Shown: positions 16,702-26,363 of the stretch, in pieces
Layout: each line of letters opens with the position of its first letter
How positions within the stretch are numbered: position 1 is the first letter of the stretch
From: Parafrankia elaeagni
GTDB taxonomy: Bacteria > Actinomycetota > Actinomycetes > Frankiales > Frankiaceae
Reading direction: 5' to 3'
Assembly (NCBI RefSeq): GCF_000374165.1
Contig: NZ_KB893734.1
Span: 1 to 58,959, forward strand
Length of the DNA stretch: 58,959 nt
Position numbers and translations under genes: made by a program
Notes under the pieces: model-generated
Told to the model about the DNA's origin: nothing
The model's database searches: none
The model's input: only the letters and a program-made list of their open reading frames with translations

Positions 16702-17110
16702 GGTCAGGGCCGACAGAACACACGCCACGTCGGTTCCACGCGCCATGCGGCGTAGTTCACGAACGCGGAAAGTGTCATCCGGCGGCCAGGGGGCGGCCGG
16801 TTTCACGCGACCGGACCCAACCGCGGTTTCGGACCGCCATGGCGCTCGCACCGACCTTGGACATCCGACCCGTCTGGCCGGATGTCCCAGAGATCTTGTC
16901 TTCGCTCCGTGAGCTGGTTGCCCTCGGTGACGCCGACAGGAAGACGTTACCTCGTACCCGGGCATGATCGGGGGCCTCGAGGTGTGTGGTTAACCATCAG
17001 GGGAGGAGGTTCTACGTCACATCTGCCCCGGTGAACCACCGAACTGCGGTTCGAGGTCGCCTCGGCGACATTTCCTCTTTGTTTGATCTTCGGGATGCGG
17101 GCATAGGCCG
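16702..17110. other. Intergenic region, no gene seen
   Basis: About 400 bases between the helicase and the GT87 gene. No frame has a start with ribosome site plus codon bias. A GGGGAGGAGG run at about 16999-17008 is not followed by a credible frame. It should contain the promoter of the helicase. Confidence 0.4.
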
Positions 17111-18556
17111 TCATGCCGATGCCTGGCGTGCATCTGTTACCGGGGGTGCATCCGGCCCGATCGGGTGCCGGATGCACCCGCGGCCGGCGTCGGCGCAGAC
17201 CCCGGCCGGGCGGCTCGACCGGACCGCCCAGACCAGCAGCGCCAACACCCCCACGAGCGCCCCGTAGGCGCCGATCACCCGCTGGTCGTCGCCGTGCGCG
17301 CGGGCCAGCGCCCACAGCACCCAGCCGACCCCGGCGACGAGGGCCACCACGAGGGCCACCACGGGGGCTGCCGCCAGGCCCGCTGCCCCGACCACCCGCG
17401 GCCGGGTGCCGGGACGTCCGGCCCGCGGTCCCGGGGCCGGACGCAGCAGCGGAACCGCGACCAGCGGACCGACCACGGCGGCCGCAAGGAACAGGTCCAT
17501 CGGCGTGCTCAGATGGGGGGTCACCAGCAGCCAGCTGCCCGCGGTGAACAGGGCCAGCGGCCGGTCGGGATCCCCGCCGCGGGCCGCGGCGATCCCGGCG
17601 GGCCCGCGGGCGATGGCCAGCAGCGGAGCCGCGAGCAGCAGCAGGTAGTGGCTCCACACGATCGGGGAGGCCACCAGGGCCGCGGCCACGACGCCGGCGA
17701 ACAGCAGCCCGTCGCCTTCGGCCCGCCTGGCGCTCCGCGCGTACCACAGGCATCCGGCGAGCAGTGCGCCGGCGATCCCCCGCGCCGTCCAGGTGGCGAC
17801 GTCCAGGCCGAGACCGGTGTTCATCAGCAGGCCGGTCAGGCTCAGCCCGTCCGGAGCCTCCTCGCGTGCCAGTACCGCCAGCATGTCCGCGTAGGTGCGG
17901 GCCGGCACCGGGCTGTAGAGCTCGCCGACGGCGAACAGGACGCCCAGCGCGGCGACGGCGACGGCGGCCGCCCGCGGCCGGCGGGTGACCGCCAGCCAGA
18001 GGACGACCGGAACCAGGAAGAGCTTGCTGTACACCAGCAGGGCCGCCAGCACTCCGGCGGCGACCGGGGCGTCACGCACCCGCCACAGCGCGACCAGACC
18101 ACAGAAAAGCAACGCGTTGAGGGTGCCCATCTGCAACCCGGTGATGGTGCAGGACGTCCCCAGGACCAGGGCGAACGCCCACCAGCCCGCGCGGGCGAGC
18201 CGGCAGGCGGCGAGCAGGGCGACGACCGACAGCGCGATGAACAGATCGTCGGCGCCCGGCAGCGCGGACAGTGGCACGAACGGCAGGGACATCAGATACG
18301 GGTAGACGAAGGCGAACCCGGAGTAGACCTCGGGGGTGCCCGGTGGGGGATAGGGGTCCTGCCCGTCGGCGACCGCGGCGCCGGCCCGAAGGAAGACATC
18401 CACGTCGAAATGCGCGATCGGTGCGACGAAACCGATCCAGACCAGGCCGATCAGGGCCGCGAGCACGAGCGGGCCGGCCGCCCTGGCAGCGCCACGGCCG
18501 GCACCGGTGGGGATCTCGGCGCCGTCGCGTCGCCGTGGGGGCAGGTCCGTCCTCAT
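17111..18556 (-). CDS. Multispanning GT87-family (DUF2029) glycosyltransferase
   Basis: A 481-residue integral membrane protein with about a dozen hydrophobic segments. The first spans residues 29-50, followed by the conserved acidic loop motif HFDVDVFLRAGAAVADGQDPY expected for a GT-C enzyme. Family members use polyprenyl-phosphate sugars (often mannose) to build cell-envelope glycolipids or lipoglycans outside the membrane. Length and loop position fit GT87. The tail after the last helix is short, Cys-containing and encoded over a hairpin. The start ATG 18556 has only a weak ribosome site. The exact acceptor is unknown. Confidence 0.85.
   Translation of the reverse strand: MRTDLPPRRRDGAEIPTGAGRGAARAAGPLVLAALIGLVWIGFVAPIAHFDVDVFLRAGAAVADGQDPYPPPGTPEVYSGFAFVYPYLMSLPFVPLSALPGADDLFIALSVVALLAACRLARAGWWAFALVLGTSCTITGLQMGTLNALLFCGLVALWRVRDAPVAAGVLAALLVYSKLFLVPVVLWLAVTRRPRAAAVAVAALGVLFAVGELYSPVPARTYADMLAVLAREEAPDGLSLTGLLMNTGLGLDVATWTARGIAGALLAGCLWYARSARRAEGDGLLFAGVVAAALVASPIVWSHYLLLLAAPLLAIARGPAGIAAARGGDPDRPLALFTAGSWLLVTPHLSTPMDLFLAAAVVGPLVAVPLLRPAPGPRAGRPGTRPRVVGAAGLAAAPVVALVVALVAGVGWVLWALARAHGDDQRVIGAYGALVGVLALLVWAVRSSRPAGVCADAGRGCIRHPIGPDAPPVTDARQASA
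17144..17179 (-). terminator. Hairpin within the last codons of the GT87 gene
   Basis: Perfect 13-bp inverted repeat GGGTGCATCCGGC (17144-17156) / GCCGGATGCACCC (17167-17179) with a 10-nt loop. It lies just before the stop codon (17111) on the coding strand and may combine termination with the end of the reading frame. Confidence 0.5.
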
Positions 18557-18700
18557 GACACCCGCTTCGGTCGGCGTTCCACCCGGTCTCCAGGGTCGTC
18601 GGGGCTGCGACGGTCATGGTCCCATCCGGGGACGGACGGGTGACGACAGAGGCGGCCCGCCGCGTCACGCCGCGCACCGGGCCCGGCCGCCGTCCCGGCC

Positions 18701-18754
18701 GACCGGGCTGACCAGGCCGACCGGGCTGACCAGGCCGACCGAGCCGACCCGGCC
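18701..18754. repeat. Three 18-bp tandem repeats after the DUF445 gene
   Basis: The unit GACCGGGCTGACCAGGCC occurs at 18701-18718 and 18719-18736, and in diverged form at 18737-18754. It sits in the gap between the DUF445 gene and the GT87 gene. Probably slippage-derived. Confidence 0.9.
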
Positions 18755-18761
18755 CGGTCGG

Positions 18762-20081
18762 CTACAGCAGTACTTCGGTGAGAAGGTGGATCACCAGGCC
18801 GGCGAGTGCGCCGACGATGGTGCCGTTGATGCGGATGAACTGCAGGTCGCGGCCGACGTGCAGCTCGATGCGCCGGGACGTCGCGGCCGGCTCCCACCGG
18901 GCCACCGTGTCGCCGATGACGGCGGCGATGTCCTCGCGGTAGCGACGCACCGCGCGGGTGGCGACGTCGGCTGCGGCCCGGTCCACGGTGGCGGCGAGCT
19001 CCGGCTCGGTGACCAGTCGGCCGCCGAACGCGGCCAGCGTCTCGGTCGCCCGGGTGCGGGCGGCCCCGTGCGGATCGGTGGTGAGATCGAGGAGCACCCC
19101 ACGGGCGGTCACCCAGATCGCCGTCACCGCCCGGTCCGCCTCGGGATGGGCGACGATCCGCCGTTTGAGGGCCTCGACCTTCTCGCCGAGCTCCGGGTCG
19201 GTGCGCAGCCGCTCGGCGAAGGTCAGCAGGAAGGTGTCGATGGCGCGGCGCAGCCGGTGCCCGCGGTTGTCCCGCAGGTCGGCGACGAAGCGCAGTGCCT
19301 CCGCGTAGGCGCGGGCGGCGACCGCCTCGTCCACCCACCGCGGCGACCAGGTCGGTGCCTGCTCGCGCACCAGCCGCAGGACGGTGTCGGGGTTGGCCCG
19401 CAGCCATTCGTCGGCCTCGCTGACCAGCAGGTCGACCAGATGGTGGTGTGTTCCCTCGGTGACCACCCGGTCGAGGGCCAGCCCGAGCGCCCCGGCCCAG
19501 CGCCGCTCCAGCAGCCGCGGCAGGACGGACTTCTCGACCAGTTCGCGGACGAGGTCGTCCTCGATGCCGGAGATCATGGCCGCGGCGCGGCTGGACACCT
19601 CGGCGGTGATCCGCTCGGCGTTCTCCGGGCGCCGCAGCCAGGTACCGACCCGGGCGGCCACGCCGAGCTGGTCGACCTTCTCCCGCACGACGTCCTCGGC
19701 GAGGAAGTGCGTCCCGACGAAGCTCTGCAGGCCGCGGCCGAGCGCGTCCTTGCGGTGCGGGATGATCGCGGTGTGCGGGATCGGCAGCCCGAGGGGGTGC
19801 CGGAACAGCGCGGTGACCGCGAACCAGTCCGCGAGCGCACCGACCGTGCCGGCCTCGGCGGCCGCCGCGACGTAGTCGACCCAGCCGGGCGCGCCCGAGG
19901 CTCCCCACCGCCAGGTGATGATGTAGATGGTGACCATGACGGCAAGCAGCGTCGTCGCGATCACACGCATCCGCCGGAGCCCGTGCCGCATCCTGGCTTC
20001 GGCGGCCGGGTCCCCGGCGGCCAGGAGACCACTGGACGGATCACTGCCGGGACTGCCCCCGCCTGCCACCTCATCTGCCAT
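18762..20081 (-). CDS. DUF445 family membrane-associated protein
   Basis: A 439-residue protein of the DUF445 family (related to YjiN/YheB), whose function is not established. A transmembrane segment near residues 38-58 is followed by the family hallmark GALADWFAVTALFRHPLGLPIPHTAIIP and long helical arms (repeated segments such as RRAIDTFLLTFAERLRTDPELGEKVEALKRRI). A second hydrophobic helix ends the protein (GTIVGALAGLVIHLLTEVLL), giving a both-ends-in-membrane layout. ATG 20081 is preferred; a GTG at 20111 would add ten residues and cannot be excluded. It lies upstream of the GT87 gene on the same strand. Confidence 0.9.
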   Translation of the reverse strand: MADEVAGGGSPGSDPSSGLLAAGDPAAEARMRHGLRRMRVIATTLLAVMVTIYIITWRWGASGAPGWVDYVAAAAEAGTVGALADWFAVTALFRHPLGLPIPHTAIIPHRKDALGRGLQSFVGTHFLAEDVVREKVDQLGVAARVGTWLRRPENAERITAEVSSRAAAMISGIEDDLVRELVEKSVLPRLLERRWAGALGLALDRVVTEGTHHHLVDLLVSEADEWLRANPDTVLRLVREQAPTWSPRWVDEAVAARAYAEALRFVADLRDNRGHRLRRAIDTFLLTFAERLRTDPELGEKVEALKRRIVAHPEADRAVTAIWVTARGVLLDLTTDPHGAARTRATETLAAFGGRLVTEPELAATVDRAAADVATRAVRRYREDIAAVIGDTVARWEPAATSRRIELHVGRDLQFIRINGTIVGALAGLVIHLLTEVLL

Positions 20082-20123
20082 GCGAGCCGGTCCACCCTCC
20101 GCCCTGATCACGCTCCCGACACC

Positions 20124-20489
20124 CTACGAGGGATGACGGCCCTCCCGGCGCGCCGCCGCACGACGGTGGATGACCAGCAGATCGACGAGGGCCGTCACGG
20201 CGATCGCCGCGAGGGCCACCGCCGGCCCGACCTGGCCCGAGACGGCGAAGAGGCCGGCGGTGACGGAGCAGAACAGCAGGCCGAAGAGTGCGAGGGCGCG
20301 GCGCAGCGTGAGTGCGCTGGCCGCCGGCGCCGCACCGGTACGCCGGTCGCCCCATGATCCCAGCGTGCGCCACCATGGTTGTGAACCTGTTGGGCGCCCG
20401 GTGCGTTGATGGGGTACGTGGCGGGTCACGCCAGCGGTGTGCCCGCGTCCGGGGCGGTGAACCGGGGTCAGATGGTGGTTCCGTGGCAC
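20124..20489 (-). CDS. Small membrane protein (DUF6343-like)
   Basis: A frame of up to 121 residues. The C-terminal 70 residues look like a genuine small membrane protein: RTGAAPAASALTLRRALALFG, a helix (LFGLLFCSVTAGLFAVSG), a second helix (AVALAAIAVTALVDLLVIH), then a basic tail. The pattern resembles DUF6343 proteins of actinobacteria. The N-terminal 45 residues are Pro/His/Arg-rich and may not be translated, but no internal ATG or GTG in frame offers a better start. It is 42 bases upstream of the DUF445 gene, probably co-transcribed. Confidence 0.6.
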   Translation of the reverse strand: MPRNHHLTPVHRPGRGHTAGVTRHVPHQRTGRPTGSQPWWRTLGSWGDRRTGAAPAASALTLRRALALFGLLFCSVTAGLFAVSGQVGPAVALAAIAVTALVDLLVIHRRAAARREGRHPS

Positions 20490-20571
20490 GCACCGCCCGG
20501 GTAGTCAACATCCCGACGAATGTCGGCAGGAAGCTGCCGATCCGGATGTGTCGGGGCCTGGGGTGCTGCGG

Positions 20572-21606
20572 TCAGCGGCCCCCGTTGCGGCTCGACCCGC
20601 TCGACCCGCCCGATCCGCCCGATCTGTTCAGATCGTCCGGCCGGTTCGGGCCAGACACGCCCTGGCGCTCGGCGAGGGCGTCGACGAGCAGCTTCGTGCT
20701 GGTGAAGTCGACCGGGACCTCGATCACCCGGACCCCGGGGCCGCGCAGCGCCGCGGCGAGGCGCTCGCGATGGTCGGCGCCCGAGCGCAGCCCACCCCGG
20801 TGCCCCCACACCTCGACGACAAGGCCGACGTCCAGTGCCGAGGCGAGATGCAGCAGCGTGGCGGCCGGCCCGACCGGGGGGCTCCCGACCACCACCACCC
20901 CGGGGCGTCCCTGTCGGCAGGCCAGCAGTGCCCCGGCGAGTGCGGCCTCCCCGCCGCCGCGCAGCACCCGCACCTTCCCGGTGGCCGGGCCCATGACCTG
21001 ACCCACCCAGAGCCCGACCGGGCCCGGTTCGGCCACCACGATGCCGTCGGGTGGCAACGCGCCGGCCAGGTCGGCGGCCGCGCGTGCCGGCGTGAGCGGA
21101 GCATCGTCCCGCGCCGCGAGCTGGCCGATGAGAGCGCGCGACTCCCGGCCGAACCGCGAGAGCGGCGTTTCCGGCGCGAGCGGATCTTCGGGCGCGAGCG
21201 GATCTTCGGGCGTGACAAGATCTTCGGGTGAGGACGGGACCCCCGGCGGGAGTGGAGCGTCCAGCGCGAAGTCGGGCCGCAGTCGAACCTCGCCGGTGCC
21301 CGCCCGCCGTATCGCCTCGGCGGCGCGCAGGACGTCACCCGGTGTCGCGGGCGGCGCCTGCGGGCTGGTCCCGGACGCCTGCGCGGCGACGCCGGACAGC
21401 AGCGTGAGGACGGCTCCGTCCCAGCAGGCGCCAATGCCGTGACCGAGCTCGGCGGAGGCCGTGGCGAGCAGCCGTGCGCAGGTCTCGTCCGGCGCGGGAA
21501 CCAGCTGGACCGCGGCTGATCCCAGAGCTGCCCGGGGGAGTCGTGTGCCGGAGGCGGTGACCAGATGGCTGACTCCGGCCGACGCGAGCAACTCTCCGAG
21601 GGTCAT
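20572..21606 (-). CDS. Degenerate thiamine-diphosphate-enzyme-like protein (acetolactate synthase-like)
   Basis: A 344-residue protein. The first 100 residues resemble the N-terminal PYR region of acetolactate-synthase-like enzymes (LGELLASAGVSHLVTASG). The last 170 resemble their C-terminal PP region (VVAEPGPVGLWVGQV, GGEAALAGALLACRQGRPGVVVVGSPP, VRVIEVPVDFTSTK). The middle domain is missing, and the GDG...N metal/cofactor motif is replaced by VGSPP, so catalysis is doubtful. A Pro/Glu repeat (EDPLAPEDPLAPE) fills the junction. ATG 21606 is chosen because GAGGAG lies upstream and the preceding frame is not protein-like. A sulfopyruvate-decarboxylase-type split subunit is an alternative reading. 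Confidence 0.6.
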   Translation of the reverse strand: MTLGELLASAGVSHLVTASGTRLPRAALGSAAVQLVPAPDETCARLLATASAELGHGIGACWDGAVLTLLSGVAAQASGTSPQAPPATPGDVLRAAEAIRRAGTGEVRLRPDFALDAPLPPGVPSSPEDLVTPEDPLAPEDPLAPETPLSRFGRESRALIGQLAARDDAPLTPARAAADLAGALPPDGIVVAEPGPVGLWVGQVMGPATGKVRVLRGGGEAALAGALLACRQGRPGVVVVGSPPVGPAATLLHLASALDVGLVVEVWGHRGGLRSGADHRERLAAALRGPGVRVIEVPVDFTSTKLLVDALAERQGVSGPNRPDDLNRSGGSGGSSGSSRNGGR

Positions 21607-22766
21607 CGACGCGCGCTCCTCTTCTTCTTGCCCCAGGTTGAGGGCGGGCGGGAGCCGCACCGATCCGCCCGCTGACCGAGGGTGGTCGGGCGGTCTCCTC
21701 CTGTTGGCACCATGTGTCCGTGCTGTCCACGGTGGCCTGCCGGCGGCGGAGGGGAAAGCGATGCGGAGTGGATCGGCCCAGGTCAGCAGCGGTCCGTGAC
21801 GGGCGGGGCAGCCCACGGCAGGTTCCGGAGCGGTCCGGTCGGGATCGGCGGGGGTTGTCGAACGGATCCCGCCCTCCGGGCGCTCTGTGTCGGGAGTGGG
21901 TGTCCCGCGGCGGTCGGGCTCACCTGCTGGGTCGACCGGGGCTCGCTTCCGTGATGACTCGCGGTGAATGCCCATTTCATTCGCTTTGCAAGGAATCGTC
22001 GCGTTGCTCGCAACGTCAACGGACGTCCATGCTGGTCGGCCGGTCCCCGGGCCCGGCCGGCGGGCCGCGGCGAGCGCTCTGTCGACACCGTCTCCGGGCC
22101 TGGGACGTCGCTCCGGACCATGAACCGGCGCCCGACCTGCACCCAACAGGCGCCGGACTTGCTCACGCGCGGCGCTCCGGAATGTGCCGCCGGGCCCGAC
22201 GGGCGCGGGCCCGGCCGGACGTGGCCTATCTCGCACGTCACCGGCGTGCTACGGCCGGAGAACGCCCTCCGCGGGCGGTCTCTGCGCTGGTGGACTTGTC
22301 CCTAAGACCAGTGTCTTCTTTGCGTCTACGCAGGTAGAGACTCTGTGGGCGGGCATCCAAGGCAGGCTGCGGACATGCCTGATGTGAGATCTGTCACCGT
22401 CACTGTACGCATTCCTGTATATCAATGGTGTTCAGGTATTAGGGGGTGCCGATGGTCCCGTCGATTACAGTGTGTGATTCGGTGATTCCTGCTGGGAATC
22501 TTGCTTCTGTGGGTCCGGTTGACAATGGCCGGAGCACCTCGCCGGCGTGGTCGGTAGACGGCAGGGTCTTGTTGAAGGGCTTCTGCGCGCGCTCGCTAGA
22601 GTTGTCCGACGTCGGACGCTTTACACGTTGAGCGCGGACCGGGCATGAATCATGCGCACGGCCCGCTCTTGTCGCGCGCCGTCCGTCGCGGATCAGCATC
22701 GATTGAGCGATTCGCTCACCCCGCACACGAGGCGCCCACCCCTACGGCGTCGGACGAGAGGACTGG
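21607..22766. other. Long intergenic region upstream of the conservon
   Basis: About 1.16 kb between the divergent TPP-like gene and cvnA. No frame shows both a start signal and coding bias. The part at 22380-22560 is notably AT-richer (CCTGTATATCAATGGTGTTC, GGTATTAGGGGG) and is the likely promoter area for the cvn operon. Confidence 0.5.
22604..22617. promoter_or_regulatory. Perfect 14-bp palindrome upstream of cvnA
   Basis: GTCCGAC followed at once by GTCGGAC gives an uninterrupted palindrome 150 bases before the cvnA start. It could be a repressor or activator site for the conservon operon; no protein is assigned. Confidence 0.45.
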
Positions 22767-25700
22767 ATGCTCCGGAATTGGCCCATCCGCTCGAAGCTGG
22801 TGGTGATTCTCATCGTCCCGCTGGCCGCACTGGCCGTGCTGAGCGCGATACAGGTGCGCGGGGACGTCGACAACGTCCGGGCCGCGGACCGCATCGAGGC
22901 GCTCGCCAACTTCTCGATCAAAGCGAACGATCTGGTCAACGCCCTTCAGGGCGAGCGCTACGCCACTAACGCCTTCGCCGGTTCGAACTTCAGCGTCCCG
23001 ACTCTCAACCAGACCGTCATGGACCTCCGCCCGCCGGTGGACCAGGCTCTCGCCGTGTATCGCGCGGACGAAGAGCGCCTGCCGCAGTCGGCCCGCCAGG
23101 AGCTCGACGGGACACTGTCCGTGATCGGAGAACATCTCGATCAGCTTGCCGAGCACCGCCGGCAGTTCGACGCGCGGCAGATGCAGCTCGCGGCGAACGT
23201 CACCTTCTACGACACGGCAGTAAAAGACCTGCTGGTGCTGAACGCACGGGTCGCCTCAGGTAGCACCGACGCCCGTCTGGTGAACGGCTCAACCACCCTG
23301 GCCGGAATCTCGCAGGCGAAGGAACAGGCCTCGCAGCAGCGTGGTTCCGTCGCCCAGATGCTGTTCCTCGCCATGCAGGGCGTCCGCGTGACGCCACAGG
23401 CGATCTGGCAGCTTCAGGCCACCGCCGGCGCGGAGGACGCCTGGATCGAGCAGTTCGGTACGACGGCCACCGCCGAGCAGCAGGAGTTCTTCAACACAAC
23501 GGTCGGCCGCTCGCAGGGCAACATCGATCAGGTGCGGGACCGGATTGTGGAGGCGCTGGCGAACTCCCAGCCCATCACCATGAGTCCCCTCGAGTGGGCG
23601 GGCCTGGCCGACGCCAAGATCGAGCAGATGCGCGAGGTCGAGCGCCGGGTCGCCTCCGACCTGGGAGCCACCAGCAGCAAGATCTCGGGTGACGCCTCGC
23701 GTGGAGCGCTGTTCGGAAGTATCGGCGTCGCCGCCATTCTGATCGTGTCGATCGTGATCTCGCTGCTCGTCGCCAGCCCGATGATCAGCCAGCTGCGGCG
23801 GCTGCGGCGCGGCGCCCTCGACACCGCCACCGAGCGCCTGCCGGCGGTCGTCGAGCGACTGCACCGAGGTGAGCCCGTCGACCTCGCCGCCGAGGCCTTC
23901 CCGGTGCCCGCCACCAGCAAGGACGAGATCGGCCAGCTCGCGGATGCCTTCGCGACCGTGCACGAGGTGGCCGTGCGCACCGCCGTCGAACAGGCCGCGA
24001 TGCGCAAGAGCATCGGGGACACCTTCCTCAACCTGGCCCGCCGCAGCCAGGCCCTGATCCACCGCCAGCTGAAGATCATCGACGCGCTGGAGCGGAAGGA
24101 GACCGACCCCGACGAGCTGGAGGAACTGTTCCGGCTCGACCACCTGGCGACCCGTATGCGGCGCCACGCCGAGGACCTCATCGTCCTCTCCGGCTCCAAG
24201 CCCGCCCGTGGCTGGCGCCGGCCGGTTCCGATCAAGGACGTCGTCCGCGGTGCGGTAGCCGAGGTCGAGGACTACACCCGGGTCAAGGTCATGCCGATCA
24301 CCGGTGGCGCGGTCAGCGGCCACGCCGTCGGTGACGTGATCCACCTGTTCGCCGAGCTGATCGAGAACGCGACCTCCTTCTCGCCCCCGCACACCCCGGT
24401 GCAGGTCTCCGGGCACCCGGTCTCCAACGGGTTCGTCGTCGAGATCGAGGACCGCGGCCTGGGAATGAGCCAGGAGGAGATCGACGCACTGAACCACCGG
24501 CTGGCGAACCCACCCCCGTTCGACCTGTCGACCAGCGAGCGGCTGGGGCTGTTCGTCGTCGGCCGCCTGTCCGAGCGGCACGCCGTTCAGGTGCTGCTGC
24601 GCTCCTCGCCGTACGGCGGCACGATGGCGATCGTCCTGCTGCCGGACACCCTGCTGCGGGCCTCGGACGACAAGGGGGAGGACACCGGTCCTCGCGAGCT
24701 CGCGGCAGTCGGCGCCGGAGCGTCGTCCGCGGGTGCGCAGCCCGGCGGCGTCGCGGCACTCAACGGCGCCGGTGACCACCCGGAGATCGCCGGAATGGCC
24801 GGCCTCGACGCCGCCCCGAGCCCGAACGGTCGCTGGCACGGTGACATCGCCGGCGGCTCGGCACAGGGCGACGCCCAGGGAGCGCTGGGAACCGCGCATC
24901 CCGCCGGGCCCCGTACCGACGAGACCCTGCTCGACGACCTGCCGGTGTTCGCCACCGCGCGGTCGAGCTGGTTCGTCGCCGACCGGCCCCGCGGCGGGCT
25001 TCCGGGCGACGAGGACGGGCCTGACGGCCCGCGCGAGCCGGGTGACCTGACGAGCCCGATGCCGATGTCCGAGCTGACCGATCCGGATGAGGAGCCCGGC
25101 ACCGAGGACGAGCCCGGCTCGGCCGGAGCGGACCAGGGGTGGCAGGGAGGCCGTTACGGCCGGGCGGAGCAGGAGCAGGTCGACGGGCGGTACCATGCGC
25201 CCGGCTCACCGGGATCCCTGTTCAGCGCGCCGCCCGACACCGGCCAGTTCTCCGGCTTCGGCCCGTCCGGCTACGCCTCCACGGGGTACGACTCCACGGG
25301 GTACGACGAGGGCGCCTACCGCAACGGCCAGGGCGGTGCCCACGGCAACGGCAACGGCGACGGCGACGGCTCGGGACGCTCGAACGGCCGTGGCGCCGGC
25401 CGTTACGACGCGCAGGACTACCTGGCTCCGGACTCCGGCGCATCGGGCTTCGGCGCGGGGGGCTTCGGTACCGACGCCGGCTTCGGTGGCGACCCCGACC
25501 GTTTCGGTTCGGCGGACGGCGGCTTCGGTACCGGTTCCGGTTTCGGTGCCGAGAACGGTGCCGGCTCCAGCAGGCTGCCCGGGACCGGCGACGGCTTCGG
25601 CGGCGTGGGCTTCGGCCAGCGTTTCCCCGCCGACCCCCGGGAAGGCGGGTCCGGGCAGTCACCGCTCGCGGGCGAGCTTCCGTCGCGCCGGCGGGGAGGG

Positions 25701-26363
25701 CGTACCAGTGGTGACGGGGCTGGCCTCGGCCGGTCCCGAGGAGACCGGTTCGGTGCCGATCCGCTGGGCAGCGACCCGCTGGGCAGCGATCCGCTGGGCA
25801 GCGACCCGCTGGGCAGCGACCCACTCGGTGGCGACGACCCGTCCGGGGGGTACCGGGAGCCGCGGGCCGACCGTGGCTCCGGCTACGCCGGCCGCCCGCC
25901 GCGCGACGGCGGGGCTCGCGAGGGTGGCGCCCGCCCCGGGGGCAACGGTGGCTACGCCGGGTACTCCCGCCCGGGCTATGACGACAGCCCTCCCCAGGAG
26001 GACGGTGGCTTCGGCGACGGCGCCTACCGCCAGGCACCGCGGACGTCCCGCGGCACCGGCGGGGGACCGGGCCTCCCCGGTCGCTCGGCGCCCGAGCAGG
26101 GCCAGGCGGGCGTCCCGCCGCAGGCCGGGGATCCGCACAGCGAGCTGGACGAGCTCGGCCTGCCGAAGCGGCGGCGGCGCGCGAACCTCGCGCCCCAGCT
26201 GCGCCGGGAGAACGCCGACTCGAGCCGTTCGGCGATGACCGCGGGCCCTCGTTCACCCGAGGAGATCCGCAGCATGATGTCGTCCTTCCAGGCCAACTTC
26301 GGCCGTGGGATTGAGGACGGAACGGTGTCCAATGACGGAGATGATGTGGGGAAGGTAACCTGA
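22767..26363 (+). CDS. cvnA: Conservon sensor protein CvnA (nitrate/nitrite-sensor-domain histidine kinase-like)
   Basis: A 1198-residue membrane sensor heading a conservon. A transmembrane helix (residues about 11-28) and an extracytoplasmic all-helical NIT-type domain (about 29-310) lead to a second helix (about 312-336). A HAMP/linker follows, then a helical region with LDHLATRMRRHAEDLIVLSG, then a HATPase domain with N-box HLFAELIENATSFSPP (about 522-537) and G-box DRGLGMS. The last 520 residues are disordered, Gly/Asp/Ser-rich, with GSDPL repeated several times and FG-type repeats. In Streptomyces, CvnA-D form a membrane signalling complex likened to eukaryotic G-protein systems. Stop and next start overlap (TGATG). 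Confidence 0.92.
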   Translation: MLRNWPIRSKLVVILIVPLAALAVLSAIQVRGDVDNVRAADRIEALANFSIKANDLVNALQGERYATNAFAGSNFSVPTLNQTVMDLRPPVDQALAVYRADEERLPQSARQELDGTLSVIGEHLDQLAEHRRQFDARQMQLAANVTFYDTAVKDLLVLNARVASGSTDARLVNGSTTLAGISQAKEQASQQRGSVAQMLFLAMQGVRVTPQAIWQLQATAGAEDAWIEQFGTTATAEQQEFFNTTVGRSQGNIDQVRDRIVEALANSQPITMSPLEWAGLADAKIEQMREVERRVASDLGATSSKISGDASRGALFGSIGVAAILIVSIVISLLVASPMISQLRRLRRGALDTATERLPAVVERLHRGEPVDLAAEAFPVPATSKDEIGQLADAFATVHEVAVRTAVEQAAMRKSIGDTFLNLARRSQALIHRQLKIIDALERKETDPDELEELFRLDHLATRMRRHAEDLIVLSGSKPARGWRRPVPIKDVVRGAVAEVEDYTRVKVMPITGGAVSGHAVGDVIHLFAELIENATSFSPPHTPVQVSGHPVSNGFVVEIEDRGLGMSQEEIDALNHRLANPPPFDLSTSERLGLFVVGRLSERHAVQVLLRSSPYGGTMAIVLLPDTLLRASDDKGEDTGPRELAAVGAGASSAGAQPGGVAALNGAGDHPEIAGMAGLDAAPSPNGRWHGDIAGGSAQGDAQGALGTAHPAGPRTDETLLDDLPVFATARSSWFVADRPRGGLPGDEDGPDGPREPGDLTSPMPMSELTDPDEEPGTEDEPGSAGADQGWQGGRYGRAEQEQVDGRYHAPGSPGSLFSAPPDTGQFSGFGPSGYASTGYDSTGYDEGAYRNGQGGAHGNGNGDGDGSGRSNGRGAGRYDAQDYLAPDSGASGFGAGGFGTDAGFGGDPDRFGSADGGFGTGSGFGAENGAGSSRLPGTGDGFGGVGFGQRFPADPREGGSGQSPLAGELPSRRRGGRTSGDGAGLGRSRGDRFGADPLGSDPLGSDPLGSDPLGSDPLGGDDPSGGYREPRADRGSGYAGRPPRDGGAREGGARPGGNGGYAGYSRPGYDDSPPQEDGGFGDGAYRQAPRTSRGTGGGPGLPGRSAPEQGQAGVPPQAGDPHSELDELGLPKRRRRANLAPQLRRENADSSRSAMTAGPRSPEEIRSMMSSFQANFGRGIEDGTVSNDGDDVGKVT

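Noticed and set aside
16980-17020. GGGGAGGAGG run as a ribosome site for a small gene
   Set aside because: The following frames stop quickly or have non-coding composition.
18507-20357. Long + strand frames opposite the GT87 and DUF445 genes
   Set aside because: Low-complexity shadows; the reverse-strand proteins have membrane segments and family motifs.
21783-22241. 152-codon reverse frame in the long intergenic region
   Set aside because: No ribosome site, composition not protein-like, and no motif; left as intergenic.
23289-25196. 635-codon reverse frame inside cvnA
   Set aside because: No start signals or domains; cvnA is unambiguous on the + strand.
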